Assembly (NCBI GenBank): GCA_033439795.1
Contig: JAUTDP010000003.1
Coordinates: 2,480,001-2,544,000 of the forward strand
Length of the DNA: 64,000 nucleotides
Source of the DNA: Sordaria brevicollis
Lineage: Eukaryota > Ascomycota > Sordariomycetes > Sordariales > Sordariaceae
Direction: 5' to 3'
The notes below the pieces were generated by a model that was not told where the DNA came from, ran no database searches, and saw only the letters and a list, made by a program, of their open reading frames with translations. The position numbers were made by a program, and so were the translations under genes. Shown here in pieces: positions 53,374 through 64,000 of the stretch. Position 1 is the stretch's first letter. Each line of letters starts with the position of its first letter.

Positions 53374-55112
53374 TTTTCTTTTCTTCCTTTTCTTTTACTT
53401 TTATTTACTAATATATTAGAACGAAAACGGAAGGAAGATTTCTATTTAATTAAAAATCTATCGGGCCGCGAAAATAATAACCTATTTAATTATTATTTCT
53501 TCTTATAATTAATTAAAACCTTTAATATTTGTTTATTATTAATAAATAAACGGTTTTATTTATTGAATTAATAAATATATTAGTATATAATATTAATTAC
53601 GAATTAACGTTAAACGAATTAATTATTATTAGTAGGAATGGGATTAGTAAAACGAATAACCGGCGAGCTAATTTCTATCGGGGAATTATTATAGGAAAAT
53701 ATATAAATACCGCTATTATTTTAAAAAATTCTATTACTATTATTACGAAGTAAATTACTACTACTATTATAGGGCAAATTATTACTATTATTATAAAGGA
53801 TATTATTTAAAGGAATATAATTACCGATTAAATTATCTTTATTAAAAAGGAGGAATTCGTAATAACCTTTCTAAAAGTAATCGTTAACCGACTATTTTCT
53901 ATAGTAAATAAATTATTTAAAAGTACCGGTAAAATTATTATTAACAAGGCGAAGGCAAATTGCGCTAATAAATTCCTTAATAATAATATAAAAGCGGATA
54001 AAATAATCGCGGAATTCGCTATTAACCGGGTCTTTAATAATAACCTTTTCCTAAAAAATATTATAGAAATTATAAAAGCCGCGGGGCGTATCGATTATAT
54101 AATACGAAACCGTTAAAGTATATTAAATAATTTAATTAAATTTATTTAAGAACGAATTAAAATAAAAAATATTAATAATATAAAAAATAATAATTTATTC
54201 GAATAATTAAAAATATAATAAATCGATTTAACGATGGCCTTTATATAAATATTATAACCCGGGATAATTAAAAAAGCGAAAAAGGCTTTAATTAATTAAA
54301 GGGTATAAACGAGATATAAAGGAATACGGATATAGTTTTAGAGAAATTAACGTAAAGATAGAATATAATAGAGGGAAAATTTACTTTTTTTCTAGTATAT
54401 AAAAGAATTTATTACTAATAAAAAATTTAATAATATATTCGAAATTAATTTTAATATCGGTATTAACTATATTAAATATAAAGGTCGGCGAAGGAGGGCG
54501 AAGGAAAAACGAATTTTCGCCCTTATTTTCGTTAGAAATTTCTATTATTTTATAAAGCGCTTCAGCGCTTTTTTAATAAGGAATAACTATTTTAAATCGA
54601 TTATTATTATTATTAAAGGAAAGAAAAATTTAAAAAAATTTAAAAAATAGGGGGTTTTTATATTTAAAGGAAGGAAATTTTTATATTAATATAAATTATA
54701 ATAGAAATATAACCGTAATAAAAGGAAAAAGAGGATAAAAAGAATAAAAAAAGGTTTAACGGTTAGGAAATTTAATAGCGGTTAAAAAAATAAATAGGCG
54801 GGGGAATAAAAAGTAAAAGGCGATAATAAATAAAAGATAGGACGGCGAATTAAAAAAGTAAAACGGTTTAATATTTTAATATAATAGTAAATAAAAGGGA
54901 TAAGACGGATATTAATCGCGTTGGCGGTGGGTGTGTATTGCGATTATAAAACGCCGAAGAAGCGGCGCGGATAGGTCCGCGCCGGGAAATATAATCGGGG
55001 TTTTTATCCGGGGCGCTTAACGCTTATAGTTTTATCCTATAGGGAATCGGAAATAGATTCTATACTATATTAACGCTATAAATTTAGTTAAGGAATAAGA
55101 ATCTTACTCTTA
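53374..55112 (+). other. LINE-F 3' module and 3' end
   Basis: It contains the best preserved 3' hairpins: CGCCG (54952-54956) with CGGCG (54963-54967), and the overlapping perfect 8-bp stem GGCGCGGA (54964-54971) with TCCGCGCC (54976-54983) around a TAGG loop. The two stems share bases and cannot form together. The end reads GAATAAGAATCTTACT. Confidence 0.7.
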
Positions 55113-55126
55113 CTTCTATTATAAAG
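55113..55126 (+). repeat. Target-site duplication of LINE-F, right copy
   Basis: Exact copy of 41770-41783. Confidence 0.9.
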
Positions 55127-55234
55127 TTATTTTAATAAGCGGTTTCCAATACCTATAATTAACGACGGTGAGGTTAGTAATAGTCTTAATAGTATTAATA
55201 GTAATAATTTAATTGGGATAATAAAATGGGATAA

Positions 55235-55255
55235 AAGAAGAAGAAGAAGAAGAAG
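55235..55255. repeat. (AAG)7 microsatellite
   Basis: Seven perfect AAG units at 55235-55255. Confidence 0.9.
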
Positions 55256-55612
55256 GGGATTAACTTATTTATAAATACTATAGGATAAAATATAATAAAA
55301 TGGGAAGGAACTATATTATCGGTATAGAATTATATTATTGGGAAGGAATATACTATATTAATAGGAAGGAATTATATACAAAGGGAAGGAATTACCGGTA
55401 AAAGAAGGAACGATTATAATTACTCGAATATTAATTCTATTATTACGTTTAATATTAAGGAAATTATATTAATTAATTAATATCTTTTTTAATTAATTTA
55501 TAAATTTATTTATTAAATTTCTTATTATTTAACCTCCCTTTAATTATAGCGGTTTATTAGCTCTAATATCTTTACGGGGTTTACCGCGGGGCCGGGGGGT
55601 ATAATTACTAGC

Positions 55613-55777
55613 TTAATTACTAAGCGGTTTACCAGTTTGTCTACGATTTCTTAATCTAGAGGTCTTAGCGGCAAGGGTATAACTCCTACCCCGAGAATAA
55701 TTACCGGACCTTCCCTTACCGCGTTTTTTACTACGTCCGGGCTTAGTATTATTATTATTATCGTCATTAGGAACGTT
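55613..55777 (-). pseudogene. Short basic, AT-hook-like peptide remnant
   Basis: About 54 codons are open on the minus strand. They begin N-V-P-N-D-D-N-N-N-N-T-K-P-G-R-S-K-K-R-G, continue with G-K-G-R-S-G-N-Y-S-R-G-R-S and end at the complement of TTA 55613-55615. Just downstream in another frame R-G-K-P-R-K-D-I-R-A-N-K-P-L (about 55545-55588) resembles an AT-hook core (RGRP) after one RIP-type change. This could be the tail or linker of a transposon or retrotransposon protein. Upstream sequence gives no domain, so the gene is unidentified. Confidence 0.35.
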
Positions 55778-55862
55778 TTAAGGTCCGGGAAGGAGTTAAT
55801 AAATATAGTTAGAAGTAAAGGGATCCAAATTAAAATTACGAATATAATACAGCGGTAATAAG

Positions 55863-57593
55863 TAAGATTCTTATTCCCTAATTAAATTTATAGCGCTAAT
55901 ATAGTATAGGGTCTATTTCCGATTCCCCGTAGGATAAAACCGTAGGCGTTAAACGCCCCGGATAAAAACCCCGGCTATATTTCCCGGCGCGGACCTATCC
56001 GCGCCGCTTCTTCGGCGTTTTACGATTATAATACATATTTATTGCCAATATAATTAATATCTATCTTATCCCTTCTATTTACCGTTATATTAAAATATTG
56101 AACCGTTCTACTTTTTTAATTTATCGTCCTATCCCTTATTTACTACCGTTTTCCGCCTTTTATTCCCCCGCTCGTTTACCCTTCTAACCGCTATTAAACC
56201 TCCTAATTATTAAACTTTCCTTTATTCTTTCTATCTTCTTCCTCCCTTTATTATAGTTATATTCCTATTACGGTTTATATTAATATAAGGACTTCCCTCC
56301 CTTAAATATAAAAACCCTTATCCTTTAAGCCTTTTTAAATTTTTCCTTCTTTTAATAATAATAATAATCAATTCGAAATAGTTATTCCCCGTTAAAAATG
56401 CGTTAAAATACTCTATAAAATAATAAAAACTTTTAATAAGGATAAAAGCGAAAATTCGTCTCCCTTTCGCCCTCTTTCGCCGACCTTTATATTTAATATA
56501 ATTAATATTAATATTAAAATTAATTTCGAACGTATTACTAAATTCTTTATTAATAATAAATTCTTTTATATATTAAAGAAAGGGTAAATCCTCCTTCTAT
56601 TACGTTTTATCCTTACGTTAACCTTTCCGAAATTATATTTATACTCCCCCGTATTTCGCCTATACTTTTCAATTAATTAAAATCCTTTTTACTTTTATAT
56701 CCGTCCTAAATTATAATATTTATATAAAGGCTATTATTAAATCGATTTATTATATTTTTAATTACCCGAATAAATTATTATCTTCTATATCGCTAACGTT
56801 TTCTATTCTAATTCGTTCTTAAATAAATTTAATTAAACTATTTAATATATTTTAATAATTTCGTATTATATAATCGATACGCTTCGCAGCTTCTATAATT
56901 TCTGTAATACTTTTTAAAATAAAATCGTTATTAAAAATCTAATTAGCAGCGAATTTTACGACTATTTTATCCATTTCCGTATTATCGTTAAAGAATTTAC
57001 TAATATAATCCGCCTTTATTTTATTAATAATAACTTTACTAATACCCTTAAATAATTTATTCGCTATAGAAAGTAATTAATTAATAATTACTTCTAAAAA
57101 AGCTATTACAAATTCTTCCTTTCCGATAAGGATAATTTAATCGGCAATCGTATTCCTTCGGGTAATATCCCCTATAATAATAATAATAGCTTACCCTATA
57201 ATAATAATAATAATTTACTTTATAATAGTAGCGGTAGAATTCCCCCGAATAATAACGGTATTTATATATTTTCCTATAATAATTCTCCGATAGAAATTAA
57301 TTCGCCGGTTATTCGTCCTACCGGTCCTATTCCTATTAATAATAATTAATTCGTTTAACGTTAATTCGTAATTAATATTATACGTTAATATATTCGTTAA
57401 TTCGACGAATAAAATTATTTATTTATTAATAATAATAAAATACTAAAGGCTTTAATTAATTATAAGAAAAAATAATAATTAAATAAATCGTCGCCTTTAC
57501 GGTTTAATAAATTCTTAATTAAATAAAAATCCTCCCTTATCTTCATTCTAATATATTAATAAATAAAAGTAAAAAAAAAAGAAAAAAAGGAAA
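55863..57593 (-). other. LINE-H 3' end and 3' module
   Basis: The hairpin GGCGCGGA/TCCGCGCC is intact at about 55986-56005, and the 24-bp repeats lie near 57170-57240. Confidence 0.7.
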
Positions 57594-58843
57594 TTAGGAA
57601 TAGCGAACGAATTCGTTTCGCTACTCCTCTTCTAATTCGATTATTAAATAGTATTTATTTAATCGTCCTAATCGAAGTATTTATAATAAAATTCTTTTAA
57701 TTTTAATTCTATCGTCTAAATAAATTTAGAATTATTCTTATATCTACGGTTAATTGGTTATTATAAATTACGTATTTATTATCCGGAAATATTTGAATGT
57801 AATATAGTAAAACGTTTCCTATCTTAATCCGTACGAATAAATAGGGGTATTAATATTAGGGATTCTCTTTTAAAAAAGGAAAGCCCTAAAGTTAATTATT
57901 TCCGTTCTCGCTTAAACGAAGAGGGAATTCTTCGCTTTCGTTAATAAATAATAATCCTTATCGTCCTCCGAAGGTTAGGTCTTTTTCCGCTTTTTTTTTT
58001 TTAACCGATTATATACCGTTTTATTATAATATCGTTAAATTTCGGGTCGAAGTTAATAATTATAAATTTATACCGCCGATTTAATTTAATTACTATTATT
58101 ATTAATTAATAATTATAATACGATATTTATTCTTTTTTCGTAACGTCTTTTAATTATACTTTTTAATCGAAAGTTAAAAATTTTAACGGTTATAACGGTT
58201 AAACGAATACGCCTATTATTAAAGGCGGTCTTATTATAATCGTTATAAAATTCTTTATTAATACCTATTCCTTTACCTATTTAATTTTAATAGCACCGCT
58301 TTCCGGTTTATTAATAAATAATCAACCTCTTATTCTTTTATTTAAATATAATTAATTACTTAGGCTACTATTCTTCGGATAAATTTAACCTAATTTATAT
58401 AAGCGAATTTCTTTTCGAAAACCTTTATCCGTTTATTAAAATAAAGGTTAAATAACGGGCAAAAAATTTCCGTTTTAAAATTCTATACCGGCGTAATTTT
58501 ATATACCCTAGCGACGACTTTTAAATATTTAATCTAATATTTAACTAATTTAATTATTATCCTTCGGGGTTTATTATATATTTTTATTAATTAATAGAAA
58601 GTTAAAGTTTTATATATAATTATACTTCGAATATATTTAGTATAAATCTCTTTCGCGCGAACGAAGGAATAATTTTAAATTTTTATAATTAATCGGATTA
58701 ATATATTCGTTTAAATTTTTATTTTTTTTTTAATAACTTCCGTATAAGTTCGATAATTAAATTTACAATTTAATTAAACGTTTAGGAATTTTATTAATTC
58801 CGTCGGTCGAAATATAATATCCCTAAATTAAAGAATTTTTATT

Positions 58844-58860
58844 TTTAATATCTTCGTCTA
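58844..58860 (+). repeat. Target-site duplication of LINE-I, left copy
   Basis: TTTAATATCTTCGTCTA, identical to 63093-63109; at 17 bp it is the longest in the window. Confidence 0.92.
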
Positions 58861-61372
58861 CATAGGGAAAGGACATCCTCGAACTGGGCAGAGTTCGTGG
58901 AGGCATCGATGAAGAAAAGAAGGATTAACGCGAAAGCTTAGTAAGCGATATGGCGAGAAGGCGTCGAAAGGGCGTCGAAGAATTCAAGTGAACTTTAAAC
59001 CCTCGAAAGATAGGCCCGTACCCGAAGCCATTTACTAATAGACCCGCCCAAACTCCTAGCTTTTAAATAATACAAAGGAATAGAAAAAATCGAAAATTAT
59101 AGTAGTAAAGCGAGTATTTTCGCCGAACGTTTCTTCCCGAAGGTAAATATCTTTACGGACTATTTACCCGATTAGACCCTTCTACTAAATATTAATAATT
59201 CGTTATTTATTAACGAATTAATTACCGAAGAGGATATTTAAGAGGTTTTATTTCGGATAGTTCTAAATAAAATACTAAGCGTCGATTAATATTCGAATAA
59301 ATTTTTAAAGATTTATAAAAAATTATTCCGAAAAGCTATAGCCGTTTTCGCAATTACGAATTTTTATTTTAAATATTTCCTATAATAATTTAAAAACGTA
59401 AAAGTAATTATTTTTAAAAAGTTAAGAAAAACCGCCGTATAATAAAAGTTAACCGGCGTATAGAAATTAATTTTATTATTAAATAACGTCGGGAAAATCT
59501 TCGAAGCGTTCGTTATTAAAAAATTTATTTAAACCGTAAAAGAATTTAACCTTTTATTAAAGGGCTAAATAAGTAATTAAATAGGCCGTTCGACCGAATT
59601 TACTATTTATATCGTTATAAATATTATATATACGGTTTAGAAATTCGGAGCCGTTACGTCGTTAATACTCTTTAATTTTAAAAGCGTATTCGATAAAATT
59701 AATTATAAATAATTATTATATATTTTATAGGAAATATAATTCCTATAATAAATTTTCAAATAGGTAGTGAATTTTATTAACGGACGAAGAAATTCCCTTT
59801 TCTTCGATAATAAAATATCCGCTCCCTACGCTATAGAAGCCGGAATACTTTAAAGCTCCCCCCTTTCTTTAATTCTTTTTATTTTCTTTATTATTCTATT
59901 ATATTGCAAATTAATTATAATTAAAAATATAATTATAATCAACTTCGTTAATAATATTAATATCGTCGCTATAGTAAAAATTACCGAAGAGAATTATAAA
60001 ATATTTTAAATAATATAGGAAATTTACTCCAAATAAATAAAGGAGAGAAGTATAGAATTTGAAGCGAATAAGACGGAATTAATATATTTTATATGGACGA
60101 AGGTATTAAGAATAGAAATTTTCTAATTTAAGGATATTATATTTTAACCGACGGAATTAATAAAATTTTTAAACGTTTAATTAAATTGTAAATTTAATTA
60201 TCGAATTTACGCGAAGGTTATTAAAAAGAAAATAAAAATTCAAACGAATATATTAATTTAATTAATTATAAAAATTTAAAATTATTCCTTCGTTCGTACG
60301 AAGGAAATTTATATTAAATATATTCGAAATACGATTATATATAGAATTTTAACCTTCTATTAGCCGATAAAAATATATAGTAAACCCCGAAGGATAATAA
60401 TTAAATTAATTAAATATTAAATTAAATATTTAAAAGTCGTCGCTAGGGTATATAAAATTACGCTAATATAGAATTTTAAAACGGAAATTTTTTACCTATT
60501 ATTCGACCTTTATTTTAATAAACGGGTAAGGGCTTTTAAAGAGAGATTCGCTTATATAAATTAGGTTAAATTCGTCCGAGGAATAATAATTTAAGTAATT
60601 AATTATATTTAAATAAGACGAATAAGAGATTAATTATTTATTAATAAATTAGAAAGTAATACCGCTAAAATTAAATAAGCGGAGGAATAAATACCGACGA
60701 AGAATTTTATAGCGATTATAATAAGACCGCCCTTAATAATAGGTATATTTACTTAATTATTATAGCCGCTGGAACTTTTAGCCTTCGATTAAAAAATATA
60801 ATTAGAAGACGCTATAAAGAAAAAGTAGGTATTACGCTATAATTATTAATTAGTAGTAGTAATAATTAAATTAAATTAGCGGTATAAATTTATAATTATT
60901 AATTTCGATCTAAAGTTTAATAATATTATAATAAAACGGTATATAATTAATTAAAAAAAAAAGAAGTGGAAAAGAATTTAACCTTCGGAAAACGATAAAG
61001 ATTATTATTTATTAACGAAAGCGAAAAACTCCCTCCTCGTTTAAACGAGAATAGAGGTAATCGGCTTTAGGGTTTTCCTTTTTTAAAGGAGAATCCCTAA
61101 CGTCGATACCCTTATTTATTCGTACGGATTAGGACGAAAAATATTCTACTATATTACGTTCGAATATTTCCGGATAATAAATATATAATTCGTAATAATT
61201 AATTAGCCGTAAATATAGGAATAATTTTAAATTTATTTAAATAATAAAATTAAAACCGAAAGAATCCTATTATAAATACTTTAATTAGGACGATTAAATA
61301 AATATTACTTAGTAATCGAATTAGAAGAAGAATGGCGAAACGAATTCGTTCGCTATTTTTAATTTTCTTTTC
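58861..61372 (+). pseudogene. LINE-I ORF2, N-terminally truncated
   Basis: The start reads R-E-R-T-S-S-N-W-A-E-F-V-E-A-S-M-K-K-R-R, the near-original EN-RT linker that is obscured in other copies. TAG/TAA codons appear after about 30 residues. The RT box is degraded (N-F-V-N-N at 59941-59955). The frame ends at TAA 61370-61372. Confidence 0.87.
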
Positions 61373-63092
61373 TTCTTTTTTTTTCATTTTTATTTATTAA
61401 TACGCTAGAATAAAGACGGGGGAAAATTTCTATTTAATTAAGAATTTATCGGGCTACGAAAGTAACGACCTATTTAATTATTATTTCTTTTTATAATTAA
61501 TTAAAGTTTTTAATATTTTATTATTATTAGCGAGTAAACGGTTCTATTTATCGAATTAATAAATATATTAATATATAATATTAATTACGAATTAACGTTA
61601 AACGAATTAATTACTATTAATAGGAATGGGACCGGTAAGATGAATAGCCGGCGAATTAATTTCTATTAGGGAATTACTACGGGAAGGTATACAAATATTA
61701 CTACTATTCGGGGGAATTCTACCGTTATTATTACGAAATAAATTACTATTACCGCTATAGGGTAAATTACTATTATTATTATAAGGAATATTATTTAAAA
61801 GAATACGACCGCTAATTAAATTATTTTTATCAGAAAGGAAGAATTTATAATAGCCTTTTTAAAGGTAATTATTAATCGACTATTTTTTATAGCGAATAAA
61901 TTACTTTAGGGTATTAGTAAAATTATTATTAATAAAGCGAAAGCGAATTACGCTAATAAATTCCTTAATAATAATATGGAAGCGGATAAAATAATTGCGG
62001 AATTTATTATTAATTAGGTCTTTATTAACGACCTTCTTTTAAAAAATATTATAAAAATTGTAAAAGCCGTAAAGTATATCGACTATATAACGTAAAATTA
62101 CTAAAATATATTAAATAGCCTAATTAAATTTATTTAAAGACGAATTAAAATAAAAAACGTTAACGATATAAAAAATAGTAATTTATTCGGGTAATTGGGA
62201 ATATAATAAATCGATTTAATAACGGCCTTTATATAAATATTATAATTTAAAATAGCCGGGAAGGAAAAAAAGGCTTTAATTAATTAGAAGGTATAAGCGA
62301 AATACGGGGGAGTACAGATACGGCTTCGGAGAAATTAGTATAAGGATAAAATATAACGGAAGGAAGATTTACCCTTTCTCTAATATATAAAAGAATTTAT
62401 TATTAATAAAATATTTAATAATATATTCGAAGCTAATTTTAATATCGGTATTAATTATATTAAATATAAGGGTTGGCGAAGGAAAATAAAAGGGAGACGA
62501 ATTTTCGCCCTTATCCTCGTCGGAAATTTCTATTATTTTATAAAATATTTTAACGTATTTTTAATAGGGAGTAACTATTTCGAATCGATTATTATTATTA
62601 AAGGAAAAAAAAGTTTAAAAAGATTTAGGGGATAAAGGGTTTTTATATTTAAAGGAAGGAAATCTTTATATTAATATAAATTATAATAGAAACGTAACCG
62701 TAATAGGGGGAAGAAAAAAATAAAAGGAATAAAAGAAAGTTTAACGGTTAAGAAGTTTAAAAGTAATTAAAAGGGTAAATAAATAGAGGAATAAAAAGTA
62801 AAAAGCGGTAATAAATAAAGGATAAAATAGCGGATTAGGAAAACGGAATAGTTTAATATTTTAGCGTAATAGTAAATAGAAGGGATAAAACGGATATTAA
62901 TCGTATTAATAGTAAATATATATTGCGATTATAGAACGTTAAAAAAGTAGCGTAAATAAGTCCGCGCCGAAAAATATAGCCGGGGTTTTTATCCGGGGCG
63001 TTTAACGCTTATAATTTCATCCTACGGGAAATCGGAAATAGACCCTATATTATATTAGCGCTATAGATTTAATTAGGGAATAAGAATCTTAC
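61373..63092 (+). other. LINE-I 3' module and 3' end
   Basis: The pyrimidine tract, 24-bp repeats (about 61715-61790), long readable sense frame and terminal hairpins are present. The element ends at GAATCTTAC before the right duplication. Confidence 0.68.
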
Positions 63093-63109
63093 TTTAATAT
63101 CTTCGTCTA
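63093..63109 (+). repeat. Target-site duplication of LINE-I, right copy
   Basis: Exact copy of 58844-58860. Confidence 0.92.
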
Positions 63110-63482
63110 TATAAAATATATTAATTCCGTTTTATTCGCTTCGAATTCTATATTTCTCTCCCTTATTTATTTAGAGTAAATTTTTTATACCATTTAAAGT
63201 ATTTTATAATTCTTTTCGGTAATTTTCGCTACGGCGATAATATTAATATTATTAATAAAGCCGATTATAATTATATTTTTAATTGTAATTAATTTATAAT
63301 ATAATAAAGTAATAAAAAAGATAAAAAAAATTAAAGAAAAGGGGGAGTTTTAAAATATTTTAATTTCTATAGCGTAGGGAGTGGATATTTTATCGTTAAA
63401 GAAGAAAGAACCTCTTTATCCGTTAACGAAATTCGTTATTTATTCGAAAATCTATTATAGGAATTATATTTCCTATAAATAA

Positions 63483-64000
63483 GGTAAGATTCTTATTCCC
63501 TAATTAAATTTATAGCGCTAATATAATATAGGGTCTATTTTTAATTCCCCGTAGGATAAAACTATAAGTATTAAACGCCCCGGATAAAAACCCCGGCTAT
63601 ATTTCCTAACGCGGATTTATCCACGCTACTTCTTCGGTATTTTATAATCGCGGTACATACTTACCGCCAACGTAATTAATATCCGTTTTATCCCTTCTAT
63701 TTACCGTTACGCTAAAATATTAAACCGTTCCGCTTTTTTAATCCGCCGTTCTATCTCTTATTTATTACTACTTTCTATTTTTTATTCCTCCGTTTATTTA
63801 CTTTTTTAACCGTTATTAAACTTCTTAATTATTAAATTTTCTTTTATTCTTTCTATCTTCTTCTTCCTTTTATTATAATTATATTTCTATTATAATTTAT
63901 ATTAGTATAAAGATTTCCCTCCTTTAAATATAAAAACCCTTTATCCTTTCGAATTTTTTTAAACTTTTCCTTCCTTTAATAATAATAATTAATTCGAAAT
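63483..64000 (-). mobile_element. LINE-J, 3' end only (continues off-window)
   Basis: The minus-strand family 3' end (TAAGATTCTTATTCCC) begins at about 63483 and interrupts LINE-H within its RT region. The structured 3' end and the first part of the 3' module are seen before the window stops. Its length and duplication are unknown. Confidence 0.88.

Larger units (their letters stand above)
41784..55112 (+). mobile_element. LINE-F, 5'-truncated Tad1-like element split by LINE-G
   Basis: LINE-F is 41784-45960 plus 52955-55112. It starts inside ORF1 (equivalent to about 5476 of LINE-A) directly after its target duplication, a classic 5' truncation from incomplete reverse transcription. The exact 14-bp duplication at both ends confirms the borders. 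The first roughly 170 bp are almost unmutated, and RIP damage then rises quickly. Confidence 0.93.
55127..55862. other. Non-LINE spacer with simple repeats and a basic minus-strand frame
   Basis: A 736-bp gap lies between LINE-F and LINE-H. It holds an (AAG)7 run (55235-55255) and four GGGAAGGAA-type motifs (55302, 55340, 55362 and 55383). Towards the right a GC-richer, less mutated stretch (55560-55800) encodes a basic peptide on the minus strand. No gene is recognised. Confidence 0.6.
58861..63092 (+). mobile_element. LINE-I, 5'-truncated Tad1-like element inside LINE-H
   Basis: A 4.2-kb copy beginning within ORF2, between endonuclease and RT (equivalent to about 7572 of LINE-A). It lies in the opposite orientation to its host LINE-H. 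The exact 17-bp duplication fixes both ends. The first roughly 200 bp are almost free of RIP. Confidence 0.93.
55863..63482 (-). mobile_element. LINE-H, minus-strand, split by LINE-I and cut by LINE-J
   Basis: Visible as 55863-58843 (plus one duplication copy) and 63110-63482. The 3' end is at 55863 (complement of GAATCTTA). The sequence covers the 3' module, C-terminal domain and part of the RT, and is then broken at about 63482 by the 3' end of LINE-J. The 5' part is off-window. Confidence 0.9.
57594..63482 (-). pseudogene. LINE-H ORF2 remnant (RT core and C-terminus), split
   Basis: The stop is the complement of TTA 57594-57596. The C-terminal domain and post-RT region are at 57594-58843. 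The RT catalytic box, now reading G-F-I-N-N, lies beyond LINE-I near 63248-63262. The endonuclease and ORF1 are not present in the window. Confidence 0.82.

Overview
This window has the base composition and mutation pattern of gene-poor, constitutive heterochromatin from a filamentous ascomycete (Pezizomycotina) that performs repeat-induced point mutation (RIP). The sequence is extremely AT-rich. CpA and TpG are almost absent over long stretches (none occurs in 2881-2940, for example), while CpG survives. Nearly every stop codon inside the recognisable reading frames is TAA or TAG where a Gln codon (less often Trp) is expected. I see no intact host gene, rRNA, tRNA or CRISPR array. Roughly 57 of 64 kb is retrotransposon.

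The main component is one family of Tad1-like LINEs, about 6.96 kb when full length. Its layout is a short 5' leader, ORF1 (gag-like, with CCHC zinc knuckles), ORF2 (APE-type endonuclease, linker, reverse transcriptase with a GFADD box, C-terminal Cys/His domain), about 1.7 kb of unassigned conserved sequence, and a hairpin-bearing 3' end finishing in AAGAATCTTA. I name the copies by letter. Left block: a chromodomain Ty3/Gypsy element (1-2717) lies in LINE-Z (+, 2718-13747). LINE-Z also contains full-length LINE-A (+, 4828-11805) and itself sits in LINE-B (-). LINE-B also contains full-length LINE-C (+, 14619-21590). Full-length LINE-D (-, 21627-28586) follows. Middle: 28587-41783 is not LINE except for full-length LINE-E (-, 32735-39692). 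It holds a degraded minus-strand protein-coding element that LINE-E interrupts, a GC-richer block with direct repeats, a (TTA)n array of about 270 bp and a small low-RIP island. Right block: 5'-truncated LINE-F (+, 41784-55112) contains full-length LINE-G (+, 45975-52954). A 0.74 kb spacer follows. LINE-H (-, 55863-63482) then contains 5'-truncated LINE-I (+, 58861-63092) and is cut by LINE-J (-, 63483 to the window end).

Six insertions have exact target-site duplications of 13-17 bp, so the nesting can be reconstructed. At LINE-C, both TSD copies already carry the RIP-type changes of LINE-B, so transposition and RIP appear to have alternated. The 5' edges of truncated copies F and I, and the Gypsy LTR, are clearly less mutated than the interiors.

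No functional novel system is evident. The points that most deserve follow-up are the conserved 3' module of the LINE, the unassigned minus-strand element of the middle block, the record of alternating RIP and transposition, and the possibility that the whole window is (peri)centromeric.
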